From: an uncultured Pseudomonadota bacterium
GTDB taxonomy: Bacteria; Pseudomonadota; Gammaproteobacteria; Burkholderiales; SG8-39
Reading direction: 5' to 3'
NCBI GenBank assembly: GCA_903895005.1
Contig: CAITSH010000283.1
Span: 1-25,133 of the forward strand
Length of the DNA: 25,133 nt
The translations under genes were made by a program, and so were the position numbers. Positions within the stretch are counted from its first letter, which is position 1; every line of letters starts with the position of its first letter. The notes under the pieces are model-generated. The model had not been told where the DNA came from. It made no database searches and saw only the letters and a program-made list of their open reading frames with translations. Shown in pieces: positions 1 to 8,027 of the stretch.

Positions 1-1
1 G

Positions 2-22
2 GGTGTCTGGTGTCTGGTGTCT
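2..22. repeat. Heptamer tandem repeat, three copies
   Basis: The unit ggtgtct occurs three times head to tail (2-8, 9-15, 16-22), and the array may extend beyond the window edge. It is too short for a CRISPR array and has no spacers. It lies upstream of the small hypothetical gene at 182. Similar short intergenic tandem repeats occur elsewhere in the window (782-820, 8859-8967, 15295-15313). Confidence 0.75.
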
Positions 23-181
23 GTGGCGCGGTGGCCGCGGGTGCGCTATGGCCGGCCTTCATCATAATGCAGCGCGCCCGCGGTATGTTTGCCCGTCCCC
101 GGATTACGCTGTGGGGCTTAGAATGGTGTCCTCGAATGGCTGACGCGTAGCGCAGGCCTTCCCCCCCTTTTAAAGCACCCC

Positions 182-610
182 ATGCTCACCCAACCCGTAA
201 AGTTTTTCGCTCCCGAGGCATTCCCGGAAAAACAGGCCGAGATTCGCGCCTATACCGTGGCTGCCTTCCGTGTCGCGCAGTCGGGCGCCGCGCCCAGCAG
301 CGCGCCCCTTGCAGCCGTGGACATGCAGCGCAACATCGTGGATTTTTTCATCAAGGGCCGGGCCATTGATTACTGGAAAAAGCAGCGCTGGCTGCAGGGC
401 GACGGCATGACCTACCGCCTGACCGAGGAGGGCCTGGCCATTTGCGCCAAAAGCCCGATTGCCGCCGGCGGGGCGCCGGCCGGGGCGGGGCCCGCCGACG
501 TGTTTTTCTGGGAAAAGCAGTTTCGCGAAAACGCGTCCCTGGAGCGCAAGAAAACCCTGCGCGTGCCGGTGCCGGCCGAGGCGGCGGTGACCGGGGCAGG
601 CGGGGTTTAA
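182..610 (+). CDS. Hypothetical protein, possible winged-helix fold
   Basis: I do not recognise this 142-residue protein. It has no signal peptide or membrane segment, so it is probably cytoplasmic. Residues about 47-87 (helix, then YWKKQRWL, then a short turn and YRLTEEGL) look like the recognition helix and wing of a winged-helix domain; this is a pattern impression only. The following stretch is Gly/Ala/Pro-rich, and the C-terminus carries a charged segment with EKQFRENASLERKK. The ATG at 182 has no clear Shine-Dalgarno sequence, so the start is uncertain. The codon pattern is GC-rich at third positions like its neighbours, which favours a real gene. It stands alone, 228 bases before the next gene. 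Confidence 0.5.
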   Translation: MLTQPVKFFAPEAFPEKQAEIRAYTVAAFRVAQSGAAPSSAPLAAVDMQRNIVDFFIKGRAIDYWKKQRWLQGDGMTYRLTEEGLAICAKSPIAAGGAPAGAGPADVFFWEKQFRENASLERKKTLRVPVPAEAAVTGAGGV

Positions 611-781
611 ACCGGGGCCTGCGACCTAAACCATTGCCGATGAGCAGGCATAGTAGCCCCCGACGGGAATAGAATTGTGCTTTGCCGGTGTTTACACGCT
701 GATGCGTCGGCTTACCCGGTGATCGATCAACGGGGTTTTGGGACTGTCTTCTGTGAAATCTTTTGCAACCCGTAACTTTGG

Positions 782-820
782 AACCTTTGTAACCTTTGTA
801 ACCTGTAACCTGTAACCTGT
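782..820. repeat. Short tandem repeats with a GTAACC core
   Basis: Two nonamers aacctttgt (782-790, 791-799) run straight into three heptamers aacctgt (800-806, 807-813, 814-820). The array ends only 18 bases before the start codon at 839, so it lies in the 5' leader of the metallo-beta-lactamase-fold gene. Copy-number change by slippage could alter expression; that is inference. Confidence 0.8.
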
Positions 821-838
821 GACGATAGGGAGATGACG

Positions 839-2293
839 ATGAACAAGCACTTTATTTCGCGACTGGCGTTTGCCGGTTCTGCGCTGGGCTTTGTGCCTGC
901 CGCCGTGCTCGCAGAAGATGCCGATGCCGTACTCAAGCGCGCCGCCGCGGCCATGGGCGAGCCGAAGACCATCCGTTACGTTGCCGAAGGCACGGGTTAC
1001 ACCTACGGGCAGGCGTTTGCCCCGGGCAAGGCCTGGCCCAAGATCACCGTGCACAGCATGATCCGCACGATCAATTACGACACCGGCTCGATGCGCGAGG
1101 AAATCACCCTGAGCCGCGCCGAACCCACGGGCGGCGGCGGATACCCGCTTGCGGGCCAGCAGCGCAACGACCAGTTCGTCAGCGGCGACCTCGCCTGGAA
1201 CATGGCCGGTACCAACGCCCAGCCCGGACCGCGCTTTATCGCCGACCGCGTGCACCAGTTGTGGATCACCCCGCACGGCGTGATCAAGGCGGCCATGAAG
1301 AACAAGGCCACGGTGAGCTTTTCAACCAAGGGCGGCAAGTCGCTGGCCGCGGTGAAGTTCACCGAGCCGGGCAAGTTCGTCGCCACCGCGTACATCAACG
1401 AGCAGTTCCTGGTCGAGCGCATCGAGTCGCGCCTGCCCGATCCGGTGCTGGGCGAAGTGTCCGCGGTCACCACCTACGACAACTACATCGACGTGCGCGG
1501 CACCCGCTTCCCGTCGCGCGTGGCGCAGTCGCAGGGTGGCTTCCCGGTGCTCGAGGTTGCGGTCAAGGAAGTGCAACCCGGCGCAGACGCCGACATCAGC
1601 GTGCCCGAGGCGGTGAGCAAGTACGCCGAGCGCGTCACCACCGACAAGGCGGCCGAGGGCGTGTGGCACATCGCCGGTGGTTCGCACAATAGCGTGGCCA
1701 TCGAGATGAAAGACCACATGGTGCTGGTCGAATCCCCGCTCAATGACGGTCGCAGCGGCCCGGTGATCGAGGCGGTAAAAAAGCTTGTTCCCGGCAAGCC
1801 GGTGCGCACGCTCATCAACTCGCACAATCACTTTGACCACGCAGGCGGCCTGCGCACCGCGGTTGCATCCGGCCTGACGATCGTGACGCAGGAGGGCAAC
1901 AAGGCCTACTTTGCCAAGAACTTCGCGGCGAAGAGCACGATTGCACCCGACATGCTGGCCAAGTCGAAAAAGACCGCCAAGATCGTCACGGTTGGCGAAA
2001 AGATGGAAATCAAGGATGCCACGCGCACCATCGAGATCCATCGCATCAAGAGCGGCGTGCACAACGACACCTTCCTGATGGTTTACCTGCCCAAGGAAAA
2101 GCTGCTGGTCGAGGCCGATGCCTACACCCCGCTGCCTCCCAACGCGCCGGCGCCGGCCACGCCGAACGCCAACAACGTCAACCTCATCGACAACATCGAG
2201 CGCCTCAAGCTCGATGTGGCGACGATCCTTCCGCTGCACGGCCGTGTCGTGCCGGTGGGCGACTTGTACACGACGGCCGGCCGCAAGCGCTGA
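839..2293 (+). CDS. Exported metallo-beta-lactamase-fold hydrolase
   Basis: This is a 484-residue protein with an N-terminal signal peptide ending near AVLA-ED, so it is probably periplasmic. Residues about 25-260 form a beta-rich region of the kind seen in LolA-like folds. The C-terminal half is an MBL domain with the metal motif HNHFDH (H329, H331, D333, H334), a further histidine in GVHND, the bridging aspartate in VEADAY and the last histidine in PLHGR. The binuclear metal site therefore looks complete. The ATG at 839 is preferred to the one at 833 because AGGGAG at 827-832 sits six bases upstream of it. Substrate is unknown; the MBL superfamily covers lactonases, thioesterases, sulfatases and others, and nothing here selects one. 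The gene ends in a strong terminator and is monocistronic. Confidence 0.88.
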   Translation: MNKHFISRLAFAGSALGFVPAAVLAEDADAVLKRAAAAMGEPKTIRYVAEGTGYTYGQAFAPGKAWPKITVHSMIRTINYDTGSMREEITLSRAEPTGGGGYPLAGQQRNDQFVSGDLAWNMAGTNAQPGPRFIADRVHQLWITPHGVIKAAMKNKATVSFSTKGGKSLAAVKFTEPGKFVATAYINEQFLVERIESRLPDPVLGEVSAVTTYDNYIDVRGTRFPSRVAQSQGGFPVLEVAVKEVQPGADADISVPEAVSKYAERVTTDKAAEGVWHIAGGSHNSVAIEMKDHMVLVESPLNDGRSGPVIEAVKKLVPGKPVRTLINSHNHFDHAGGLRTAVASGLTIVTQEGNKAYFAKNFAAKSTIAPDMLAKSKKTAKIVTVGEKMEIKDATRTIEIHRIKSGVHNDTFLMVYLPKEKLLVEADAYTPLPPNAPAPATPNANNVNLIDNIERLKLDVATILPLHGRVVPVGDLYTTAGRKR

Positions 2294-2312
2294 TCCGCAG
2301 CACCGCTTCACC

Positions 2313-2344
2313 AAAACCCCCGCCTTCGTGCGGGGGTTTTTTTT
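2313..2344 (+). terminator. Rho-independent terminator
   Basis: An 11-bp stem (aaaacccccgc at 2313-2323 pairing with gcgggggtttt at 2330-2340) closes a six-base loop and is followed by a continuous run of T to 2344. It lies 20 bases after the stop codon of the MBL-fold gene. The A/T symmetry would let it work on both strands, but only the plus strand has a gene ending here. Confidence 0.9.
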
Positions 2345-2526
2345 GTCCGTGAAATGGCGGTGACAGGCTGGAAGCCCGCCCCTGGCGCGGGTTTCCGGAG
2401 GTTTCCACCTGAGTTGTGCGCGCAATCTACGCACTGCCGCCGTGCGCGCATTGCACCGGCCGGGGTGCGGCCTTACCATCAGCCGACGCGGTCGGTACGG
2501 CCGCTGATCACTATCGGGGACGCGGC

Positions 2527-3519
2527 ATGGGCGGGCACAAGTTTGGTCGGAGTCAATACGGGCGGGCACTTTGCGGCGCGCTCGTCGTGTTCGCGCTGTC
2601 GTGGTCCGGTGCCGCACGCGCCCAGGCCTATCCGTCCAAGCCGATCAAGCTGGTGGTGTCTTCATCCGCAGGCAGTTCGCCCGACATCCAGGCACGGCTG
2701 TTTTCGCAGGTCATGGCCGAGCGTCACGGCTATGTCTGGGTCATCGAGAATGCGGCCGGTGCCGGCGGCAACATCGCCGCCGAGCGCGTTGCCAAGGCGG
2801 CCCCGGACGGGTACACGCTGCTGCTTGCCTCGGCAGGGCCGCTTTACTTTAATCGCGCGCTCTACCCCAAGCTTACCTACGACATCCTGCGCGACTTTGA
2901 TGCGGTGTCGCAGGTGGCGCACACGCCCAATATTCTTGCCGTGTATCCGGGTGTGCCGATCAGGAACGTGCGCGAACTCATCGCCTACGCCAAGGCCAAT
3001 CCGGGCAAGCTGCGTTACGGCTCTCCGGGCATCGGTTCGTCGCAACACCTGTCGGGTGAACTGTTCAACAGCATGGCCGGTGTGGACATGCAGCACGTGC
3101 CTTACAAGTCGAGCGCGCAAATGACCACCGAACTGGTCGCCGGGCAGTTCGAGTTGTCGTTCCAGAATGCGCCGCTGATCCTGCCGTTTTTAAAAAGCGG
3201 CAAGCTGCGCGCGATTGCGGTGACCTCTAGCGCGCGCCTGCCGGCGGCGCCGGAAATCCCGACGGTGGCCGAGTCGGGCGTGCCCGGTTTTGAAGTCGGC
3301 GGCGGCACCGGCCTGCTGGCGCCGCGCGGTACGCCGCCGGCAATCCTGAAAAAACTCGAGGCCGATGTGCGCGAGGCGGTGATGGCGGTGCGCGAGCAAT
3401 ACCAGGCCAACGGCCTGGTTGCGGCCGGCAGCAGCGCGGCTGAATTCGCCACGGCGCTCAAGGCCGAGAACGCACGCTGGGCGCCGGTGATCAAGGCCAC
3501 GGGCGCGCAGGTCGACTGA
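2527..3519 (+). CDS. Bug family (TctC-like) periplasmic solute-binding protein
   Basis: This 330-residue protein has a signal peptide ending ARAQA, followed by the family hallmark YPSKPIKLVV. Other Bug signatures are the SSAGSSPDIQARL loop with its conserved Asp, ERVAKAAPDGYTLLL, the ELIAYAKANPGKLRYGSPG segment and GLLAPRGTPPAIL near the end. Bug proteins bind carboxylates or other small metabolites in the periplasm. Many are orphans without TctA/TctB membrane partners, and none are encoded here. The open frame extends further upstream, but the ATG at 2527 follows GGGGA at 2516-2520 and gives a normal signal peptide. The gene sits between the terminator at 2344 and the pilus cluster, so it is likely a single-gene unit. 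Confidence 0.92.
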   Translation: MGGHKFGRSQYGRALCGALVVFALSWSGAARAQAYPSKPIKLVVSSSAGSSPDIQARLFSQVMAERHGYVWVIENAAGAGGNIAAERVAKAAPDGYTLLLASAGPLYFNRALYPKLTYDILRDFDAVSQVAHTPNILAVYPGVPIRNVRELIAYAKANPGKLRYGSPGIGSSQHLSGELFNSMAGVDMQHVPYKSSAQMTTELVAGQFELSFQNAPLILPFLKSGKLRAIAVTSSARLPAAPEIPTVAESGVPGFEVGGGTGLLAPRGTPPAILKKLEADVREAVMAVREQYQANGLVAAGSSAAEFATALKAENARWAPVIKATGAQVD

Positions 3520-3704
3520 TCACGCACTAATGGCTTGAAATGGCCGGCTGGTGCGGCTCTCCAGCTCACCCCTTGTTGGGCAGTACATTCCGGCCGGCAC
3601 GGCCCCCTTGTCAAACCGCGCCCGTAGGGGCTATGTGTGGAAGCGCACAGATTGCCCCATCGCGTTCACAGAGTATCCCTGCTGGCACAAGGGGATCGTA
3701 TCGC

Positions 3705-3716
3705 GTACCGCGGTAC
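3705..3716. promoter_or_regulatory. 12-bp perfect palindrome upstream of pilus cluster
   Basis: The sequence gtaccgcggtac is a perfect palindrome, 35 bases before the first pilin start codon at 3752. It could be an operator for the pilus genes. Short GC-rich palindromes also arise by chance in such DNA, so confidence is low. No convincing -35/-10 pair was found in 3520-3751. Confidence 0.2.
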
Positions 3717-3751
3717 CCGTCTTGATTTACGACACTCTGGGGAACCGGCTC

Positions 3752-4294
3752 ATGAACAGGCATATACGTTTCAAACAAAACACCCTGGGCGCACTGCGCC
3801 TGGCAATGGGATTGGCCCTTGCGGCCGGTGCGTTCGGCGTCGGGCAATCGGCGCTTGCCGCCACCGCGACGGGCATCATGAATGTGACGGCGACCGTTTC
3901 GTCGAGCTGCGTGGTCGCCACGTCGACCCTGGCTTTTCCCAGCGCGACCAGCGCGGCCATCCAAGCCGGCAATATCGATGCGGCGGGAACGGTTTCGGTT
4001 AATTGCACGACGGGATCGAGCTACACCGTCGCGCTCGACAAGGGCGCCGGTGGTACGACCGCCACGACGGCGGTCCGCCGCATGCTCTCGGGTACGAACC
4101 CGCTTAATTACACCGTCTACAGCGACGCTACGCGCACTACGGTTTGGGGCGACACCACCACGGGTGCGGGGGCGGTGACCAGAACCGGTACCGGTGCAGC
4201 GGACCTGATTCCCGCTTACGGCCGGATTTTCTCCGGGCAGACCGTTCCGGCCGGCGCCTATACCGACGTCATCAACGTTACCGTCACTTACTGA
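3752..4294 (+). CDS. Spore coat U domain pilin (major subunit of archaic pilus)
   Basis: This 180-residue exported protein has a signal peptide at about 1-36 (ending SALA). The mature N-terminus ATATGIMNVTATVSSS then leads to Cys53. That 16-residue extension of alternating hydrophobic residues matches the donor strand used in donor-strand exchange. The rest follows the spore coat U pattern: Cys pair, FPSATSA, GTVSVNCTTG, RRMLSG, LNYTVYSD, WGD, the TVPAGAYTD segment and a terminal Tyr. Archaic (Csu-type) chaperone-usher pili are built from such subunits. The ATG at 3752 follows GGGGAA at 3739-3744; the open frame begins upstream, but only this start yields a signal peptide. It is the first gene of a four-gene cluster, eight bases before the chaperone. 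Confidence 0.9.
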   Translation: MNRHIRFKQNTLGALRLAMGLALAAGAFGVGQSALAATATGIMNVTATVSSSCVVATSTLAFPSATSAAIQAGNIDAAGTVSVNCTTGSSYTVALDKGAGGTTATTAVRRMLSGTNPLNYTVYSDATRTTVWGDTTTGAGAVTRTGTGAADLIPAYGRIFSGQTVPAGAYTDVINVTVTY

Positions 4295-4302
4295 GCCCAC
4301 AC

Positions 4303-5049
4303 ATGAAAACCCCCTTCAATACGCTTTCTAAAAACATGCGGCGCGCGCTGCAGGGCGCGGTAATGCTTATCGCCGCGGCGAACTGCCAGGCCGGCTCGAT
4401 ACAGCTCACCCCGGTGCGCATCAATTTGTCCGAGGGCGCGAAAGTCGCGGTGCTGACCGTGCACAACACGGGCCCGGAAGACTCGGTGATGCAGGTGACG
4501 TTGAACAAATGGACGCTTGAAGGCCAGACCGACGTTTACACGCAGTCACAGGACCTTGTCATCACGCCGGTGACCTTCCGCCTCGCGCCGGGTGCGCAAC
4601 AGATTGTGCGCATCGGCCTGCGCGGCGCCCCCCCTTCGGACCGCGAAGGCACCTACCGCCTGCTGGTCGAGGAAGTGCCGCCGCCCCTGTCGACCACCGT
4701 CACCGGTGCGCGCCTGGTTGTGCGCCACGACCTGCCGGTGTTTGTCGCGCCGCGCGCGGCGGCCAAGCCCGGCCTTGATGTCGCGCTCGATTGCGTGGGC
4801 GGCGGTGCAAACCTGCGCGTGACCAATATCGGCAACGTGCACGCGCTGCTGCGCGATGTGACGCTGGAAGAAATGCCCGGCAAGCAACTCATCGGACGCG
4901 CCGATACCTTCGATTACCTGCTGCCCACTGCGCAGAAAAATCTCCAACTGGCCCAGGTCGCCCCGCGCACCGCAGGCAAGAACCTCCTGGTAACGGCGCT
5001 CACCGACCAGGGATCGTTCACCTCCGATGTCAAGAACACATGCCAGTAA
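4303..5049 (+). CDS. Pilus periplasmic chaperone (archaic chaperone-usher type)
   Basis: This 248-residue protein has a signal peptide at about 1-30 (ending CQA). The mature protein begins SIQLTPVRINLSEGAK, the first strand of the PapD-like domain. The G1-strand region is recognisable in TPVTFRLAPGAQQIVRIGLR, and GTYRLLVEEVPPP follows the family pattern. The second immunoglobulin-like domain runs from about residue 145. The protein would hold pilins in the periplasm and pass them to the usher. It starts eight bases after the pilin stop codon, and its last 23 bases overlap the usher start, so translation is probably coupled. Confidence 0.9.
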   Translation: MKTPFNTLSKNMRRALQGAVMLIAAANCQAGSIQLTPVRINLSEGAKVAVLTVHNTGPEDSVMQVTLNKWTLEGQTDVYTQSQDLVITPVTFRLAPGAQQIVRIGLRGAPPSDREGTYRLLVEEVPPPLSTTVTGARLVVRHDLPVFVAPRAAAKPGLDVALDCVGGGANLRVTNIGNVHALLRDVTLEEMPGKQLIGRADTFDYLLPTAQKNLQLAQVAPRTAGKNLLVTALTDQGSFTSDVKNTCQ

Positions 5050-7426
5050 GAACGGCGGGATTCGCGCGGTAATATGGGTCGTGACATCCGGTTTGGTGCC
5101 GAACTTGATGACGGCTCCAGGGGCGGCAGCGCAATCGCTGCCGCCCGCTGCGTTTGTCGTTTCGCAATTGCCAGCCCCCCCGGCGGCGGCGAGCGACGCG
5201 CATGAGACGGTGTTGCTGGCGGTGACCATCAACGGGAACCCCACCGGCCTGGGCGCGATGTTCCTCAAGGACAAGGCCGGACATCTTTTCGCACCGGCTT
5301 TGTTTTTGTCCGACTGGAACCTTAGGCCGGGCGGCACGCCGTTTGCAGCCGCCGACGGCAGCCTGCATTTTGACTTGTCGCGCATTCGCGGGCTTACATA
5401 CAAATGGATAGAGGCCACCGCCGAACTGCAGATCAGCGCCGCCCCGGATGCCTTCCTTCCCAATCGCATCAATATCGGTGCGGCCGGGTCGGCCGTGGCG
5501 GGCAAGGTCGCGCCCTATACGCCGGGCGGTTACCTTAACTACGATGTGGCGGTGACGCACAGTCCGTCGGTCAGCACCGGGCAGGCCCTGCTTGATGTGG
5601 CCTTGTTCGGCGGCAAGGGCCTGCTTACCAGCAGTTTCACCACCGGCACGGTGACGAACGCGCGCCTGATGACCACCTGGCAGACCGACCGCATCGACAA
5701 GATCAAGACGCTGCGCGTGGGCGACAGCTTTAACCATACGGGCACCTGGGGGCGCGGTGTGCTGTTCGGCGGCGTGCAGTACGGCACCAACTTTGCCATC
5801 CGTCCCGATTTCATCACCTACGCCATGCCCAGCGTTTCGGGCAAGGCCTTGCTGCCCTCGACCGTGGATGTGTATGTCAACAATGCGCTGCGTACGCGGC
5901 AACAGGTCAGCGCCGGGCCCTTTTTGTTGCAGAACCTGCCGCTCATTACCGGCAAGGGCGAGGTCGAGCTGGTGGTCACCGACCTGCTCGGCCGCGAACA
6001 AATCATTTCACAGCCGTTTTTTTCCAGCCCCACCTTGCTGCGCGAGGGCGTCTATGACGAGTCTTATGAAATCGGCCGTCTGCGCGATAACTACGGCATC
6101 AAGAACAACGACTACAGTGACAGCTTTGCCACCGCGACCTATCGCCGTGGTCTCAACGGCAGGCTGACTGCAGAGGGGCGGCTCGAGGTGCAAAAGGATC
6201 TGGCAGCCGGTGGCGCCTCGGTGGCGATCGCCCTGCCCGAGGCGAGCAGCGTGGTGGAGTCGTCGCTGGCATTGAGTCGCGCCAACGGGCTGGCCTCGGG
6301 AACCATGGCAAGTGCGGTGTACAGCTATTTCGGGCGGCGCTGGTCGGCCAATGCGCGGCTGCAATTGAACAGTGTCGACTTCCGGCAACTGGGCAGCGAC
6401 CCGCTGCACCTGCCGCGGCAGATTGGCGCCGTCCAAGTCAGCGCGCCGGTGGGTAGCGGCACGTTTTCGGCAAACTATCTGCGGCGCATGAACCAGGGCG
6501 AGGAGATGACGCGCCTCGTGAACCTCAGCTACGCGCAGCCGCTGGCCGAGGGCGTATTCGCATCGTTCACCTTATTGAAACCCTTGTCAGGCAGCGGTGG
6601 CACGACCGCCTCGCTGACGATCTCGGTGATGTTCGACACCAAGCATGTCGGCAGCAGCACTCTTAGCAGCCAGGCGGGCGGGGCGACGCTCTATACCGAT
6701 TTCCAGAAGGCCACGCCGCGTGGCGAGGGCTACGGCTACCGGCTCGCGTCGCTCAACGGTGGCACCAGCGAACGACAGGAGGCCTCGGTCACGCGCAACA
6801 CGTCTTTCGCCAGCCTGCAGGCCGAGGTGGTTAAGGTGAAAAGTGACTTCAGCACAAGGCTCAACGCCGCCGGCGGTGTCGCCGCGCTTGGCGGCGATGT
6901 GTATTTTTCGAGAGGTCTCAACGAAGGCTTTGCCGTCGTCGATACCGCGGGCTTTGCCGGCGTTCCGGTCTCGCTCGAAAACCAGGAGGTCGCGCGCACC
7001 AACGCGGCCGGGCGCGCCGTGGTGGTGAACCTGCATCCCTACCAGCCCAATCGCATTGGCATCGACCCGCTCAAGCTGCCGGTGGAAGCCGAGGTGGGGG
7101 AGATCGAAAAGATCGTCGTACCGCGCAGTCGCGGCGGCGTCATTGTTGATTTCGCCATACGCCGGATACGCAGCGCGACCCTCACCATCGTGCAGGCCGA
7201 CGGCGAGCTGCTGCCGCCCTGGACCACCGTGGAGATCGTCGGCTCGGACCAGAGTTTCGTGTCGGGAAAGCGCGGCGAGGTGTTCGTCGACCTGCCCGCG
7301 GTGCAGGGCAATCGTGTCATCGCGCGGCCTGATGCGGGTCCTGTCTGCGAGTTCATCGTCGACCTGCCCGAGGGGGGCGTGCCGTCGCCCTTCCTGCCGC
7401 CGTCGCACTGCCGGAGCGTCCAATGA
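5027..7426 (+). CDS. Outer-membrane fimbrial usher
   Basis: This 799-residue usher of the FimD/PapC superfamily has an N-terminal signal region ending near PGAAAQS. The periplasmic N-domain contains VTINGNPTG, LFLSDWNLRPGG and the LPNRINIG boundary. The barrel spans roughly residues 160-640 with family motifs such as LTSSFTTGTV, RVGDSFNHTGTWGRGVLFGGVQYGTNF and SVSGKALLPSTVDVYVNN. The plug follows (QVSAGPFLLQNLPLITGKGEVELVVTDLLGR), then C-terminal domains with LENQEVARTNAAGRAVV. It would form the secretion pore and assembly platform. The 5027 start overlaps the chaperone gene; a start near 5108 is possible but would cut the signal sequence. The stop overlaps the next gene as ATGA. Confidence 0.92.
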   Translation: MSRTHASKNGGIRAVIWVVTSGLVPNLMTAPGAAAQSLPPAAFVVSQLPAPPAAASDAHETVLLAVTINGNPTGLGAMFLKDKAGHLFAPALFLSDWNLRPGGTPFAAADGSLHFDLSRIRGLTYKWIEATAELQISAAPDAFLPNRINIGAAGSAVAGKVAPYTPGGYLNYDVAVTHSPSVSTGQALLDVALFGGKGLLTSSFTTGTVTNARLMTTWQTDRIDKIKTLRVGDSFNHTGTWGRGVLFGGVQYGTNFAIRPDFITYAMPSVSGKALLPSTVDVYVNNALRTRQQVSAGPFLLQNLPLITGKGEVELVVTDLLGREQIISQPFFSSPTLLREGVYDESYEIGRLRDNYGIKNNDYSDSFATATYRRGLNGRLTAEGRLEVQKDLAAGGASVAIALPEASSVVESSLALSRANGLASGTMASAVYSYFGRRWSANARLQLNSVDFRQLGSDPLHLPRQIGAVQVSAPVGSGTFSANYLRRMNQGEEMTRLVNLSYAQPLAEGVFASFTLLKPLSGSGGTTASLTISVMFDTKHVGSSTLSSQAGGATLYTDFQKATPRGEGYGYRLASLNGGTSERQEASVTRNTSFASLQAEVVKVKSDFSTRLNAAGGVAALGGDVYFSRGLNEGFAVVDTAGFAGVPVSLENQEVARTNAAGRAVVVNLHPYQPNRIGIDPLKLPVEAEVGEIEKIVVPRSRGGVIVDFAIRRIRSATLTIVQADGELLPPWTTVEIVGSDQSFVSGKRGEVFVDLPAVQGNRVIARPDAGPVCEFIVDLPEGGVPSPFLPPSHCRSVQ

Positions 7427-7884
7427 GCGCCGGCCGCATCAGGCTGGCCCTGCTGCTGATGGTCGCGCAGTTGTTTATCGCGTCCAACGCGCAGGCCAAG
7501 ACCTGCACCATCACCGGCGCCGCCGTGGCCTTTGGTGTTTACGATCCGGCAGCGGCGACGGCCGATACAAGCGGGACCCTGAGCATTCATTGCGACGGGT
7601 CGTTTTCCGCGAAGCTGAGCCTGGGCAAGGGAGCGGGCCAGGGCGCGAGTTATGCGGCCGGACGGCGCATGACGCTGGGCGGCGGCAACGCCGTGCTGAT
7701 TTACAACCTGTATGCCGATGCCGCGCGCACCCGGGTGCTGGGCGACGGCACCCCAGGCAGCGTCACGCTCACCATCAGCGGTAACAAGGACAAGACACAG
7801 GCAATCTGGGCGCGCATACCGGGCGGCCAGACCGTTCCAGCGGGCACCTATGCCGATACCGTGGTGGCGACGATTTCGTATTGA
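7423..7884 (+). CDS. Spore coat U domain protein, probable single-domain pilus tip
   Basis: This 153-residue protein has a signal peptide at 1-25 (ending NAQA). The mature chain starts K-T-C, so the first Cys (C28) lies two residues after cleavage. The rest is one spore coat U domain: ITGAAVAFGVYDP, LSIHCDGS, RRMTLGG, LIYNLYAD, QTVPAGTYADT and a terminal Tyr. Unlike the first pilin it has no N-terminal donor strand, so it could accept a neighbour's strand but not donate one. Such a subunit should sit at the tip. Csu-type tip adhesins usually carry two domains in a longer chain; this one has only the pilin domain. It overlaps the usher stop by four bases (ATGA) and ends the cluster. Confidence 0.88.
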   Translation: MSAGRIRLALLLMVAQLFIASNAQAKTCTITGAAVAFGVYDPAAATADTSGTLSIHCDGSFSAKLSLGKGAGQGASYAAGRRMTLGGGNAVLIYNLYADAARTRVLGDGTPGSVTLTISGNKDKTQAIWARIPGGQTVPAGTYADTVVATISY

Positions 7885-8027
7885 CTCTGTGCATCGGCTG
7901 CCCGCACGGCGCGCCAGCGTGGCCGTGTTCCGGACAGGCCATGACGAGGTCCGCCGGTATATAGTGGCGCGCTGCGCGCCGGCTGTTCCTGGCGCCCTAT
8001 CCTTGTTCCATCCAGCCGGGAAACGTG

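Noticed and set aside
782..820. CRISPR array
   Set aside because: Units of 7-9 bases are directly adjacent with no spacers, and no cas gene is present.
839..2293. Quorum-quenching N-acyl-homoserine lactonase
   Set aside because: The protein is exported, has a large extra N-terminal region and shares only the generic MBL metal motif.
1322..2617. A 431-codon minus-strand frame opposite the MBL-fold gene
   Set aside because: It spans the strong plus-strand terminator and is antisense to a complete metal-site enzyme; it has no family features.
3682..3700. Sigma-54-like TGGCAC before the pilus cluster
   Set aside because: The -12 element (TTGC at the right spacing) is absent; the downstream bases read GATC.
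7966..7980. GC-rich hairpin (ggcgcg/cgcgcc) as terminator after the pilus cluster
   Set aside because: The loop is only three bases, no T-tract follows, and such hairpins are frequent by chance in this composition.
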